The position numbers were made by a program, and so were the translations under genes. From Pseudolysinimonas yzui (lineage in GTDB: Bacteria > Actinomycetota > Actinomycetes > Actinomycetales > Microbacteriaceae), in contig NZ_BNAI01000001.1 in NCBI RefSeq assembly GCF_014653215.1, positions 455,237 through 519,236 of the forward strand: a DNA stretch of 64,000 bases, read 5' to 3'. The notes beneath the pieces were generated by a model, which saw only the letters and a program-made list of their open reading frames with translations, made no database searches and was not told the origin of the DNA. Below are positions 54,763-62,860 of the stretch, in pieces (positions within the stretch are counted from its first letter, which is position 1; the number at the start of each line of letters is the position of its first letter).

Positions 54763-55521
54763 GTGACCCGAACCACCGTGCTCACCGCCGAGCACCTCTC
54801 CCTCCAGATCGGGGGCGCCCGCATCATCGATGACGTGTCGCTCGCGGTTCCCGAGGGCGAGATGCTCGGGGTGATCGGTCCGAACGGAGCGGGCAAGACC
54901 ACCCTGTTCAACCTCGTGTCGGGGGTGATGCGACCCACCTCGGGCCGCATCACTCTCGACGGGCGAGACGTCACCTCCGACGCGGTCGACCGGCGTGCCC
55001 GCGCCGGCCTCGGCCGCAGCTTTCAGACCTCGAACCTGTTCGTAGGGCTGACGGCGCTCGAGAACGTGCGCCTCGCCGCACAGGCCGCGCTCGGCGGATC
55101 GTTCTCGCCGTTCCGCACCCCCGGCGCCGGTGACCGGGCGTCACGCATCGCCGCCGAGCGCCTGGACGAGGTGGGCCTCGGCCGCCACGCGACGACGCTC
55201 GCCGGGGGCCTCTCGCACGGCGACAAGCGCAAGCTCGAGATCGCGATGCTGCTCGCCGCGGATCCCCGCGTCATCCTCCTCGACGAGCCGATGGCGGGGG
55301 TCGGATCGGGCGACGTGCCCGGTCTGGTCGAACTCATCCGCCGCGTCCACCGCGAGCAGGGGCGCACCGTGCTGATGGTCGAACACCACATGGATGTCGT
55401 GCTCGGCCTGGTCGATCGGGTCGCCGTCATGCACCACGGCAAGCTGCTCGCCTGCGACACCCCGGAAGCCGTCATGGCCGACCCGGTCGTGCAGAGCGCC
55501 TACCTCGGGGAGCCGGTGTGA
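54763..55521 (+). CDS. HAAT-type ABC ATP-binding protein (LivG-like), operon 2
   Basis: This 252-residue ATPase has Walker A GPNGAGKTT (about 39-47), ARAGLGRSFQTSNLFVGLTA, the modified signature LSHGDKRKLEIAML, Walker B VILLDEPMAGVG and MVEHHMDVVLGLVDRVAVMH. I chose the GTG at 54763 because AGGAG lies nine bases upstream; the longer frame runs into the binding-protein gene. It overlaps the next ATPase gene by 4 bases (GTGA). Confidence 0.93.
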   Translation: MTRTTVLTAEHLSLQIGGARIIDDVSLAVPEGEMLGVIGPNGAGKTTLFNLVSGVMRPTSGRITLDGRDVTSDAVDRRARAGLGRSFQTSNLFVGLTALENVRLAAQAALGGSFSPFRTPGAGDRASRIAAERLDEVGLGRHATTLAGGLSHGDKRKLEIAMLLAADPRVILLDEPMAGVGSGDVPGLVELIRRVHREQGRTVLMVEHHMDVVLGLVDRVAVMHHGKLLACDTPEAVMADPVVQSAYLGEPV

Positions 55522-56261
55522 GCGCCCCCATTCCCGGCAACCCCGTCCTCAGGGTCGAGGGTCTCGCCGCGTCGATCGGTCACCAGCCGGTGATCGAGCG
55601 GATCGACCTCGAGGTGCCCGCCGGTCGGGTCACCGCGATCCTCGGCCGCAACGGCGCGGGCAAGACGAGCACGATCAAGGCGATCCTCGGCCTCATCCCG
55701 CGCAGCGGCGTCGTCGAACTCGCGGGGGAGCGCATCGACGGCCTGCTCACCCACCGCATCGTGCGCCGCGGGGTCGGCTACGTGCCGGAGGATCGCGAGG
55801 TCTTCGCCTCGCTCACCGTCGCCGAGAACCTCCGGCTCGCCGAGCGCGACGGCGCTCCCGGCCGCGAACTCGTCGTGGAGCTGTTCCCCGACATCGTGCA
55901 GCGAGCCGGGCAACGCGCCGGCACGCTCTCCGGCGGCCAACAGCAGATGGTGTCGCTCGCCCGCGCCCTGCTCAACGACAACCGCATCCTGCTCGTCGAC
56001 GAGCCGACCAAGGGGCTCGCGCCGAAGCTGGTGACCGAGGTCGCGGCGGCGCTGGAGCGCGCGGCGCAGGTCGTGCCGATCCTGCTCGTCGAGCAGAACC
56101 TTCAGGTGGCGCGCCGACTCGCGGCCCAGGTCGTGGTGATCGAGAGCGGTCGCACGGTGCACGCCGGACCCGCCGACGAGTTCTTCGCCGACGAGGAGCG
56201 CGTCGAACGGCTGCTCGGCGTGCACAGCGAGGGTGACCCGACGAGCGAGGCGAACCGATGA
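55518..56261 (+). CDS. HAAT-type ABC ATP-binding protein (LivF-like), operon 2
   Basis: This 247-residue ATPase has Walker A GRNGAGKTS (about 43-51), VGYVPEDREVFASLTVAENL, signature LSGGQQQMVSLARAL, Walker B ILLVDEPTKGLAP and VEQNLQVARRLAAQVVVIES. The GTG start and the end both overlap neighbouring genes by 4 bases, indicating tight translational coupling. Confidence 0.93.
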   Translation: MSAPIPGNPVLRVEGLAASIGHQPVIERIDLEVPAGRVTAILGRNGAGKTSTIKAILGLIPRSGVVELAGERIDGLLTHRIVRRGVGYVPEDREVFASLTVAENLRLAERDGAPGRELVVELFPDIVQRAGQRAGTLSGGQQQMVSLARALLNDNRILLVDEPTKGLAPKLVTEVAAALERAAQVVPILLVEQNLQVARRLAAQVVVIESGRTVHAGPADEFFADEERVERLLGVHSEGDPTSEANR

Positions 56262-57133
56262 GCACCGTCATCCTGTTGCTGATCACCGGGCTCGGGCTCG
56301 GCGCCCTCTACTTCCTCGTGGCCTCGGGGTTGTCGCTCATCTACGGGTTGATGGGTGTGCTCAACTTCGCCCACGGCAGCTTCCTGACCCTCGCGGCCTT
56401 CCTCGGCTGGGAGACGGCACGCGCCCTCGGCGCCGACAGCTGGGTCTCGTTGTTCGCGGCCCTCGGGGTGGGTGCGGTCACGGGTGCCCTGTTCGCCGCC
56501 GGCACCGAGTTCCTGCTCATCCGACGGCTCTACGAGCGCCACATCGAACAAGTGCTGGTCACGGTCGGGCTCGCGCTCGCGACGGTCGCGCTGTTCGACG
56601 GCATCTGGGGCACCGATCCGCAGTTCATCCGCGGGCCGCAGTGGCTCGCCGAGACGACCGAGATCCTGGGCGCGCGCATCCCGAACAACCGGTTCCTGCT
56701 CATCGCGGTCGCCGTGCTCGTGCTCGTCGGCATCGTGTTGTTCCTGCGCTTCACCCGGTTCGGCCTCGTCATCCGCGCGGGCGTCGAGAACCGTTCGATG
56801 GTCACCGCACTCGGCATCGACGTGCGCCGGGCGTTCACCGTGGTGTTCGCGATCGGCGGCGCAGCGGCCGGGATCGGCGGGGTGCTCGCCTCGCACTACT
56901 TCGGGTACGTCTCGCCGCAGCTGGGAGGGTCGCTGCTCATCTTCGCGTTCATCGTCACCGTCATCGGCGGCCTCGGCTCGCTGCCCGGGGCGGCGCTCGC
57001 GTCGGTCGTCGTCGCGGTGCTGCAGCAGTTCGCGAACTTCTACCTCGCGGGCACGGGTGACCTCATGGTCGTGCTGCTGCTCGCCGTGGTGCTGCTGCTG
57101 CGCCCGAGCGGCCTGTTCGGGAGGCGCACATGA
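56258..57133 (+). CDS. HAAT-type ABC permease (LivH-like), operon 2
   Basis: This 291-residue permease has the hallmark GLGLGALYFLVASGLSLIYG followed by LMGVLNFAHGSFLTLAAFLG, the coupling loop RAGVENRSMVTALGIDVRRA, and TVIGGLGSLPGAALASVVVA with the ending RPSGLFGRR. It starts within the preceding stop (ATGA) and overlaps the next start in the same way. Confidence 0.93.
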   Translation: MSTVILLLITGLGLGALYFLVASGLSLIYGLMGVLNFAHGSFLTLAAFLGWETARALGADSWVSLFAALGVGAVTGALFAAGTEFLLIRRLYERHIEQVLVTVGLALATVALFDGIWGTDPQFIRGPQWLAETTEILGARIPNNRFLLIAVAVLVLVGIVLFLRFTRFGLVIRAGVENRSMVTALGIDVRRAFTVVFAIGGAAAGIGGVLASHYFGYVSPQLGGSLLIFAFIVTVIGGLGSLPGAALASVVVAVLQQFANFYLAGTGDLMVVLLLAVVLLLRPSGLFGRRT

Positions 57134-58224
57134 GCACGATCCGCACGACCTTGGGCCGGCTCGTCGCCCGCCCGCTGGTGAAATGGCTGCTCGGCGGGGC
57201 GCTCGTGGCGTTCGTCGCGGTGCTGCCGTTGATCGACCTCGTCGTTCCGGGCGTCCTGCCGGGGTCGACGTACACGCCGGGCACCCTCCAACTGCTCGCG
57301 CTGAGCCTGATCTTCGCGGCCCTCGCCCTCAGCTACCACGTGCTGTTCGGCATCACCGGGTTGCTGTCGTTCGGCCACGCGCTGTACTTCGCGGTCGGCG
57401 CCTACGGCCTGGGCGTCATCCTCGAGCGCACCGGGCTGAGCCTGTTGCCCGCGATCGGACTCACGCTCGTCGGTGCGCTCGTCGTGGCGACCCTGCTCGG
57501 CGCGGTGAGCCTGCGCGTGAGCGGGATCTCGTTCGCGATGGTGACCCTGGCGTTCGCGCAGGCGGGGTCGGTGCTCATCCGACGCAACCCCGACGTCACC
57601 GGCGGCGAGGAGGGGCTGGGCCTCGCCACCGAGCAGGTGCCCGACTTCCTCGTCGGGGTCGTCGACACCCGCAACCTGTTCTGGGTCGCGCTCGCGGTGC
57701 TCGTGCTGGTGTTCCTCGCGGTGCGCTGGTTCGAGCGCTCCCGAGCGGGACACGTCGCCGCGGCGGTGCGCGAGAACGAGTTGCGGGTCAGGGTGCTGGG
57801 CCTGCCGCCGTTCCCGGCGAAACTCGTCGCGTTCGTGATCGGCTCGGTGCTCGCGGCGATTTCCGGGATGCTCTACCTGCTGCTGCAGAGCGGGGTGACG
57901 CCGCGCGCCGTCTCGGCCGACTTCACCCTGACGATCCTCGTGATCGTCGTGCTCGGCGGGGTGGGTTCTCGGTGGGGTGCCGTGATCGGGGCCGTCGTCT
58001 ACACGCTGCTCGACCAACGGCTCACCGCGCTCGCCGGCTCGGACGCGATCGCCGGCCTGCCGCCCGTGCTGCGGGTGCCGCTCTCGGAGCCGCTGTTCAT
58101 TCTGGGAACCCTGTTCATCCTCGTCGTGCTCTTCCTGCCGGGAGGCATCGTCGGACTCGCCGGCCGCGTCGCCCGGCGGCGCACGGCCGAGGACGCCCGT
58201 GATCGACTTGAGGAGACGACGTGA
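57130..58224 (+). CDS. HAAT-type ABC permease (LivM-like), operon 2
   Basis: This 364-residue permease has LSLIFAALALSYHVLFGITG followed by LLSFGHALYFAVGAYGLGV, SLRVSGISFAMVTLAFAQAG, TGGEEGLGLATEQVPDF, the coupling loop RENELRVRVLGLPPFPAKLV, and VVLGGVGSRWGAVIGAVVYT. A basic C-terminal tail follows the last membrane segment. It overlaps the dehydrogenase gene by 4 bases (GTGA), placing the enzyme genes in the same transcript as the transporter. Confidence 0.93.
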   Translation: MSTIRTTLGRLVARPLVKWLLGGALVAFVAVLPLIDLVVPGVLPGSTYTPGTLQLLALSLIFAALALSYHVLFGITGLLSFGHALYFAVGAYGLGVILERTGLSLLPAIGLTLVGALVVATLLGAVSLRVSGISFAMVTLAFAQAGSVLIRRNPDVTGGEEGLGLATEQVPDFLVGVVDTRNLFWVALAVLVLVFLAVRWFERSRAGHVAAAVRENELRVRVLGLPPFPAKLVAFVIGSVLAAISGMLYLLLQSGVTPRAVSADFTLTILVIVVLGGVGSRWGAVIGAVVYTLLDQRLTALAGSDAIAGLPPVLRVPLSEPLFILGTLFILVVLFLPGGIVGLAGRVARRRTAEDARDRLEETT

Positions 58225-58979
58225 CCCACACCGTTGACGAACTCGCGGGCAAACGCGCGCTGGTGACGGGTGCCGCGAGCGGCATCGGCGAAGCCGTCGC
58301 CCGCGAACTGAGCGCCCGCGGCGCGTCCGTGATCGTCGCCGACCTCGACGGCGAGGGCGCGGCCCGGGTGGCCGGTGAGATCGGGGGAGAACCCTGGATG
58401 GTCGACCTGAGCGATCTCGACGCGCTCGCCGGCCACCGGGTGGAGGCCGACATCCTCGTGAACAACGCCGGCATCCAGACGGTGAGCCCGATCGAGGACT
58501 TCGATCCGGCGCGGTTCCGGATGATGATCGACCTCATGGTGACCGCGCCGTTCCTGCTCACCCGCGCCGTGCTGCCCGGGATGTACCGCTCGGGGTGGGG
58601 CCGCGTCGTCAACGTGTCGTCGGTGCACGGGCTGCGGGCGAGCCCGTTCAAGGCGGCCTACGTCACGGCGAAGCACGGCCTGGAGGGGCTCTCGAAGGTC
58701 ATCGCGCTGGAGGGCGCGCCCCACGGGGTGACGAGCAACTGCGTCGGCCCCGGCTACGTGCGTACCCCCCTCGTCGAGAAGCAGATCGCCGACCAGGCGC
58801 GGGTGCACGGCATCCCGGAGTCCGAGGTGATCGAGAAGGTCATGCTCACCGAGAACGCGATCAAGCGCCTGCTCGAGCCCGAGGAGGTCGCCGACCTCGT
58901 GGCGTGGCTGTGCGGGCCGACGGCGCGCATGGTGACCGGCACCTCGTACGTGATGGACGGCGGCTGGACCGCCCGATGA
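58221..58979 (+). CDS. Short-chain dehydrogenase, 3-hydroxybutyrate dehydrogenase-like
   Basis: This 252-residue SDR has the cofactor motif TGAASGIG (16-23), NNAG (81-84) and catalytic Ser133/134, Tyr147 and Lys151 (VSSVHGLRASPFKAAYVTAK). The region GPGYVRTPLVEKQIADQARV, HGIPESEVIEKVML and the ending VMDGGWTAR closely follow bacterial D-3-hydroxybutyrate dehydrogenases, which oxidise 3-hydroxybutyrate to acetoacetate with NAD. It is translationally coupled to the transporter upstream and to a hydrolase downstream. The substrate assignment is by family pattern. Confidence 0.85.
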   Translation: MTHTVDELAGKRALVTGAASGIGEAVARELSARGASVIVADLDGEGAARVAGEIGGEPWMVDLSDLDALAGHRVEADILVNNAGIQTVSPIEDFDPARFRMMIDLMVTAPFLLTRAVLPGMYRSGWGRVVNVSSVHGLRASPFKAAYVTAKHGLEGLSKVIALEGAPHGVTSNCVGPGYVRTPLVEKQIADQARVHGIPESEVIEKVMLTENAIKRLLEPEEVADLVAWLCGPTARMVTGTSYVMDGGWTAR

Positions 58980-59836
58980 GGGAGCTGACGGTGGATGTCG
59001 GCGACGGCGAGCTGGCCGTCACCGAGTTCGGGCCTGCCGCTGCGCCGGCCGTGCTCGCGATCCACGGCATCACCTCGAGTTCGCGCGCCTGGCTGGCGCT
59101 CGCCCGGCACCTGCCCGCCGTGCGCCTCATCGCCCCCGACCTGCGCGGGCGCGGCCGCAGCCGGGCGCTGCCTCCGTCGACGGGACTGCGGCACCACGCG
59201 CGTGATCTCGGCCGGCTGATCGACGCCCTCGAGCTCGGAAGCGTGCCGGTGGTCGCCCACTCGATGGGCGCGTTCGTCGCGGTCGCGCTCGCCGCCGAAC
59301 GACCGGAGACGATCGCGTCGCTACTGCTCGTCGATGGCGGGTACCCGCTCCAGCGCCCGCCCGGAGTCGCCGACGACGACCTGTCGGCGACCGTCCTCGG
59401 GCCGATCGCCGCCCGCCTCTCCCGCGAGTTCCCGACCCGCGAGGCCTACCTCGACTTCTGGCGCGAGCATCCGGCGTTTCGCGGCGCGTTCACCCCCGAC
59501 ATCGCGGAGTACGCCGACTACGATCTCGTCGGCGACCCGCCCCGCCTGCGCACCGCGAGCACGATCGACGCGATCGCCGCCGACTCCCTCGACCTGTACG
59601 GCCCGGAGTGGTACCTCGACGCACTCGCCGGCCTGCGCATCCCGGCGCCGCTGCTGCGCGCGCCGCGCGGCCTGCTCGACGAACCGGGCGGCCTGTATCC
59701 CGGCCTGCCCGCGTCGCCGCCGCTCGCCCCGACGATGCGGGTCATCGATGTCGACGACGTGAACCACTACACGATCCTGATGACCGACCCCGGTGCCGGG
59801 GTCGTCGCCGACGCCCTCCGCGCCACGCTCACCTGA
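58976..59836 (+). CDS. Alpha/beta hydrolase (1)
   Basis: This 286-residue alpha/beta-fold hydrolase has an oxyanion segment AIHGITSSSRAW (28-39), a nucleophile elbow AHSMGA with Ser96, LRGRGRSR and the C-terminal DDVNHYTIL carrying the catalytic His. The first Gly of the G-x-S-x-G motif is Ala. The ATG overlaps the dehydrogenase stop by 4 bases (ATGA). Being in the same operon as a hydroxybutyrate-dehydrogenase-like enzyme, it may cleave an ester or oligomer of the imported compound (inference). Confidence 0.85.
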   Translation: MRELTVDVGDGELAVTEFGPAAAPAVLAIHGITSSSRAWLALARHLPAVRLIAPDLRGRGRSRALPPSTGLRHHARDLGRLIDALELGSVPVVAHSMGAFVAVALAAERPETIASLLLVDGGYPLQRPPGVADDDLSATVLGPIAARLSREFPTREAYLDFWREHPAFRGAFTPDIAEYADYDLVGDPPRLRTASTIDAIAADSLDLYGPEWYLDALAGLRIPAPLLRAPRGLLDEPGGLYPGLPASPPLAPTMRVIDVDDVNHYTILMTDPGAGVVADALRATLT

Positions 59837-59847
59837 GGAGACCCGCC

Positions 59848-60918
59848 ATGCCCCCTGCTCCGTTCGACGGCATCGTCGCCCGCCCGGTCGTCACCCCGCG
59901 CCTCACCGCCAACGTGCTCGAGCGTCCCGCGACCAGCAAGCCGGCCGCGACCGTCGTCTTCGTGCACGGCAACGTCTCGTCGTCGCTGTTCTTCCAGCCG
60001 ACGATGCTCGCCCTGCCACCGGAGTTCCGTGCGCTCGCGGTCGACCTGCGCGGCTTCGGCGACAGCGAGACCCTCCCGGTGGACGCCACCCGGGGGCTGC
60101 GCGACTTCTCCGACGACGTGCTGAGCGTGCTCGACGCCCTCGGCCTCGACGCGGTGCATCTCGTCGGCTGGAGCATGGGCGCCGGGGTCGTCTTGTCGCT
60201 GTTGCTCGACGCTCCCGAGCGGGTGCTGTCGGTCACCCTCGAGGCGCCCGTTTCGCCCTACGGCTTCGGAGGAACCCACGGCCCCGACGGCACGCGCACC
60301 ACACCCGACGGCGCGGGCACCGGGGGCGGGGGAGCGAACCCCGACTTCGTCGCGCGACTCGAGGCCGCAGACACGAGCGCCGACGAGCCGACCTCCCCGC
60401 GCAGCGTCTACCGGTCGGCGTATGTCGCCAAGCCCGAACTGCAGGAGGCGCACGAAGACCTCTGGGTCGCGTCGATGCTCACCACGAAGACGGGCCCCGA
60501 CAACTACCCGGGCGACTCGGTGGCCTCCGAGAACTGGCCCGGGTTCGCCCCTGGAACCCGCGGCGTGCTCAACACGATGGCGCCGCAGCACTTCGACGTC
60601 TCGGGCATCGTCGATCTCGTGGTGAAGCCCCCGATCCTCTGGATCCACGGCGAGAAGGACGCGATCGTCTCCGACGCGTCGTTCTTCGACCTCAACATGC
60701 TCGGTCAGGTCGGGGTCATCCCCGGCTGGCCGGGAGCGGATGTCGCCCCGCCGCAGCCGATGAAGGTGCAGACCCGCGCGGTGCTCGACCGCTATCGCGC
60801 CAACGGCGGCACCTACCGCGAGGTCGCGCTCCCCGAGGCCGGTCACGCGCCCCACCTCGACGAAGCGGCGGCATTCGACGCGGAGCTTGCACAGCACATC
60901 GCGGGAGGAGCCGCCTAA
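59848..60918 (+). CDS. Alpha/beta hydrolase (2)
   Basis: This 356-residue alpha/beta hydrolase has FVHGNVSSSLFF (38-49), LRGFGDSE, the nucleophile GWSMGAG with Ser109, LWIHGEKDAIVSD carrying the likely acid, and PEAGHAPHLDE with the catalytic His. An insertion of about 100 residues, partly Gly-rich, forms the lid. GAGGAG overlapping the upstream stop serves as ribosome site for the ATG. It is the last gene of the transporter-enzyme operon; its TAA stop lies inside the -10 box of ispG. Confidence 0.85.
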   Translation: MPPAPFDGIVARPVVTPRLTANVLERPATSKPAATVVFVHGNVSSSLFFQPTMLALPPEFRALAVDLRGFGDSETLPVDATRGLRDFSDDVLSVLDALGLDAVHLVGWSMGAGVVLSLLLDAPERVLSVTLEAPVSPYGFGGTHGPDGTRTTPDGAGTGGGGANPDFVARLEAADTSADEPTSPRSVYRSAYVAKPELQEAHEDLWVASMLTTKTGPDNYPGDSVASENWPGFAPGTRGVLNTMAPQHFDVSGIVDLVVKPPILWIHGEKDAIVSDASFFDLNMLGQVGVIPGWPGADVAPPQPMKVQTRAVLDRYRANGGTYREVALPEAGHAPHLDEAAAFDAELAQHIAGGAA

Positions 60919-60921
60919 GCT
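60916..60921 (+). promoter_or_regulatory. Putative -10 box of ispG (leaderless)
   Basis: TAAGCT ends six bases before the GTG of ispG at 60928. Its first three bases are the stop codon of the preceding hydrolase gene, so ispG can be transcribed on its own despite lying 9 bases downstream. Confidence 0.5.
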
Positions 60922-60927
60922 CGACTC

Positions 60928-62079
60928 GTGCCCGCCGTCAACATCGGAATGCCGAAGCCGGCTCCGGAAACCCTCGCTCCGCGCCGCAAGAGCCGCCAGA
61001 TCAAGGTCGGCAAGGTGCTGGTCGGCGGCGATGCGCAGGTGAGCGTGCAGTCGATGACGACGACGCCGACGACGAACATCAACGCGACGCTGCAGCAGAT
61101 CGCCGAGCTCACGGCATCCGGCTGCGACATCGTGCGGGTTGCGGTGCCGAGCCAAGACGACGCCGACGTGCTGCACATCATCGCCAAGAAGTCGCAGATC
61201 CCGGTGATCGCCGACATCCACTTCCAGCCCAAGTACGTATTCCAGGCGATCGATGCCGGCTGCGCCGCGGTGCGCGTCAACCCGGGCAACATCCGCAAGT
61301 TCGACGATCAGGTCGGCGCGATCGCGAAGGCCGCGAAGGATGCCGGGGTGAGCCTGCGGATCGGCGTCAACGCCGGCTCGCTCGACCCGCGGCTGCTCGA
61401 GAAGCACGGCAAGGCGACCCCCGAGGCGCTCGTCGAGAGCGCCATCTGGGAGGCGAGCCTCTTCGAGGAGCACGACTTCCACGACTTCAAGATCTCGGTG
61501 AAGCACAACGACCCCGTCGTCATGGTGAAGGCCTACCGCCTGCTCGCCGCGGCGGGGGACTGGCCCCTGCACCTCGGTGTGACCGAAGCCGGCCCCGCGT
61601 TCCAGGGCACCATCAAGAGCGCGACGGCGTTCGGCATCCTGCTCTCCGAGGGGATCGGCGACACCATCCGCGTCTCGCTGTCGGCCCCGCCGGCCGAAGA
61701 GGTCAAGGTGGGGCTGCAGATCCTGCAGTCGCTCAACCTGCGGGAGCGCAAACTCGAGATCGTCTCCTGCCCGTCGTGCGGACGAGCCCAGGTGGATGTC
61801 TACAGCCTCGCCGACAGCGTCACCGAGGGGTTGCAGGGCATGACCGTTCCGCTGCGCGTCGCCGTCATGGGCTGCGTCGTCAACGGGCCCGGCGAAGCCC
61901 GCGAAGCCGACCTCGGCGTCGCGTCGGGCAACGGCAAGGGCCAGATCTTCGTCAAGGGCGAAGTCATCAAGACGGTTCCCGAGTCGGAGATCGTCGCGAC
62001 CCTCATCGAGGAGGCGCAGCGCCTTGCGGCAGCGATGCCGGCGGATGCCGTCGGCTCGCCCGAGGTCGTCACCGCCTGA
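60928..62079 (+). CDS. ispG: 4-hydroxy-3-methylbut-2-en-1-yl diphosphate synthase
   Basis: This is the penultimate MEP pathway enzyme, a 4Fe-4S protein that converts MEcPP to HMBPP. The 383-residue product has the TIM-barrel segments [20 protein letters not shown] and [16 protein letters not shown], then [14 protein letters not shown]. The cluster ligands are Cys281, Cys284 (SCPSCGR), Cys316 and Glu323 ([13 protein letters not shown]). The GTG start gives the actinobacterial N-terminus. In this order of bacteria ispG usually follows dxr and rseP closely; here a 13-kb transporter block lies between. Its 3' end overlaps convergent tetR by 11 bases. Confidence 0.96.
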   Translation: MPAVNIGMPKPAPETLAPRRKSRQIKVGKVLVGGDAQVSVQSMTTTPTTNINATLQQIAELTASGCDIVRVAVPSQDDADVLHIIAKKSQIPVIADIHFQPKYVFQAIDAGCAAVRVNPGNIRKFDDQVGAIAKAAKDAGVSLRIGVNAGSLDPRLLEKHGKATPEALVESAIWEASLFEEHDFHDFKISVKHNDPVVMVKAYRLLAAAGDWPLHLGVTEAGPAFQGTIKSATAFGILLSEGIGDTIRVSLSAPPAEEVKVGLQILQSLNLRERKLEIVSCPSCGRAQVDVYSLADSVTEGLQGMTVPLRVAVMGCVVNGPGEAREADLGVASGNGKGQIFVKGEVIKTVPESEIVATLIEEAQRLAAAMPADAVGSPEVVTA

Positions 62080-62737
62080 GGCGTTCCAGCCCGTCGAGGA
62101 TGAGGTCGAGCCCGAACTCGAACTCGACCTGGTCGTCGCACCAGCCGAGGGTCGACTCGGGGTCGTCGTGACGCACCTGGGTGAGCATCTCGACCAGGTT
62201 CGGGATCTCGGCGGCCATCTGCTCGAGGCCGTCGCCTCCCCCTTGTGATTCGCCCAGCTCCTGCACGAAACCGTAGGCACGGCTGCCGAGGGCGTGCATG
62301 GCGTGGTGGATGAGGTCGTAGTCGAGGCCCCCGGAATGCATGATGCCGATCAGGGCGTCCACGTACCGGGCCATGGCGAGCCCCACGGACGGACGGGACT
62401 CGATGATCGCGGGAGCCCAGGGATGGCGCAACATCACGGCGCGCGCCCCGAGGATGCGGGAGCGCAGCTCGGTCTTCCAGGAGCCGGGGGCCGGCGGCAG
62501 ATCGGTGAGGGCTTCGTCGATCTCGCCGAAGATCACGTCGACGATCCCGTCGAGGATCGCCTCCTTGTTGGGCAGGTGGTAGTAGAGCGACATGACGCCC
62601 AGGTCGAGTTCCTCGGCGAGGCGTCGCATGGTGAGCGCATCGATGCCGGCGGCGTCGGCGAGATCGACGGCGGTGCGCAGCACGAGTTCCCTGGTCACGG
62701 GGACGCGACGCGGGGCGTTGGTGTGAGCGGTCGACAT
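62069..62737 (-). CDS. TetR-family transcriptional regulator
   Basis: This 222-residue repressor has an N-terminal TetR helix-turn-helix ([43 protein letters not shown]) and a C-terminal ligand domain of the TetR_C type ([20 protein letters not shown]). A possible -10 (TAGTCT, 62764-62769 on the minus strand) and a GGAGAGGGG ribosome site precede the ATG. It is divergent from an oxidoreductase gene across a 31-base palindrome, which is its likely operator. Confidence 0.93.
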   Translation of the reverse strand: MSTAHTNAPRRVPVTRELVLRTAVDLADAAGIDALTMRRLAEELDLGVMSLYYHLPNKEAILDGIVDVIFGEIDEALTDLPPAPGSWKTELRSRILGARAVMLRHPWAPAIIESRPSVGLAMARYVDALIGIMHSGGLDYDLIHHAMHALGSRAYGFVQELGESQGGGDGLEQMAAEIPNLVEMLTQVRHDDPESTLGWCDDQVEFEFGLDLILDGLERLRR

Positions 62738-62777
62738 CGTGACAACCCCTCTCCGGTGTGGTCAGACTAACAACTGC

Positions 62778-62813
62778 TTGCCTTCGTACATTGTACGACG
62801 TACAGTGTACGAA
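62778..62813 (+). promoter_or_regulatory. Promoter and TetR-type operator of the divergent oxidoreductase gene
   Basis: A palindrome at 62783-62813 has arms of 15 bases (left TTCGTACATTGTACG) around a central A, with one mismatch. It covers the spacer and -10 of a good promoter: TTGCCT (62778-62783), 17 bases, TACAGT (62801-62806). Binding there would block the oxidoreductase gene and, from the other side, the tetR promoter. Confidence 0.75.
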
Positions 62814-62860
62814 ACCCCATGAGAGATCCGCGATGGATCCGCGAGAGAGCAGGAGCGACG

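Noticed and set aside
59767-62280. Long antisense reading frame over hydrolase 2 and ispG
   Set aside because: It has the same codon-aligned antisense artefact and composition; ispG and the hydrolase have clear catalytic motifs on the plus strand.
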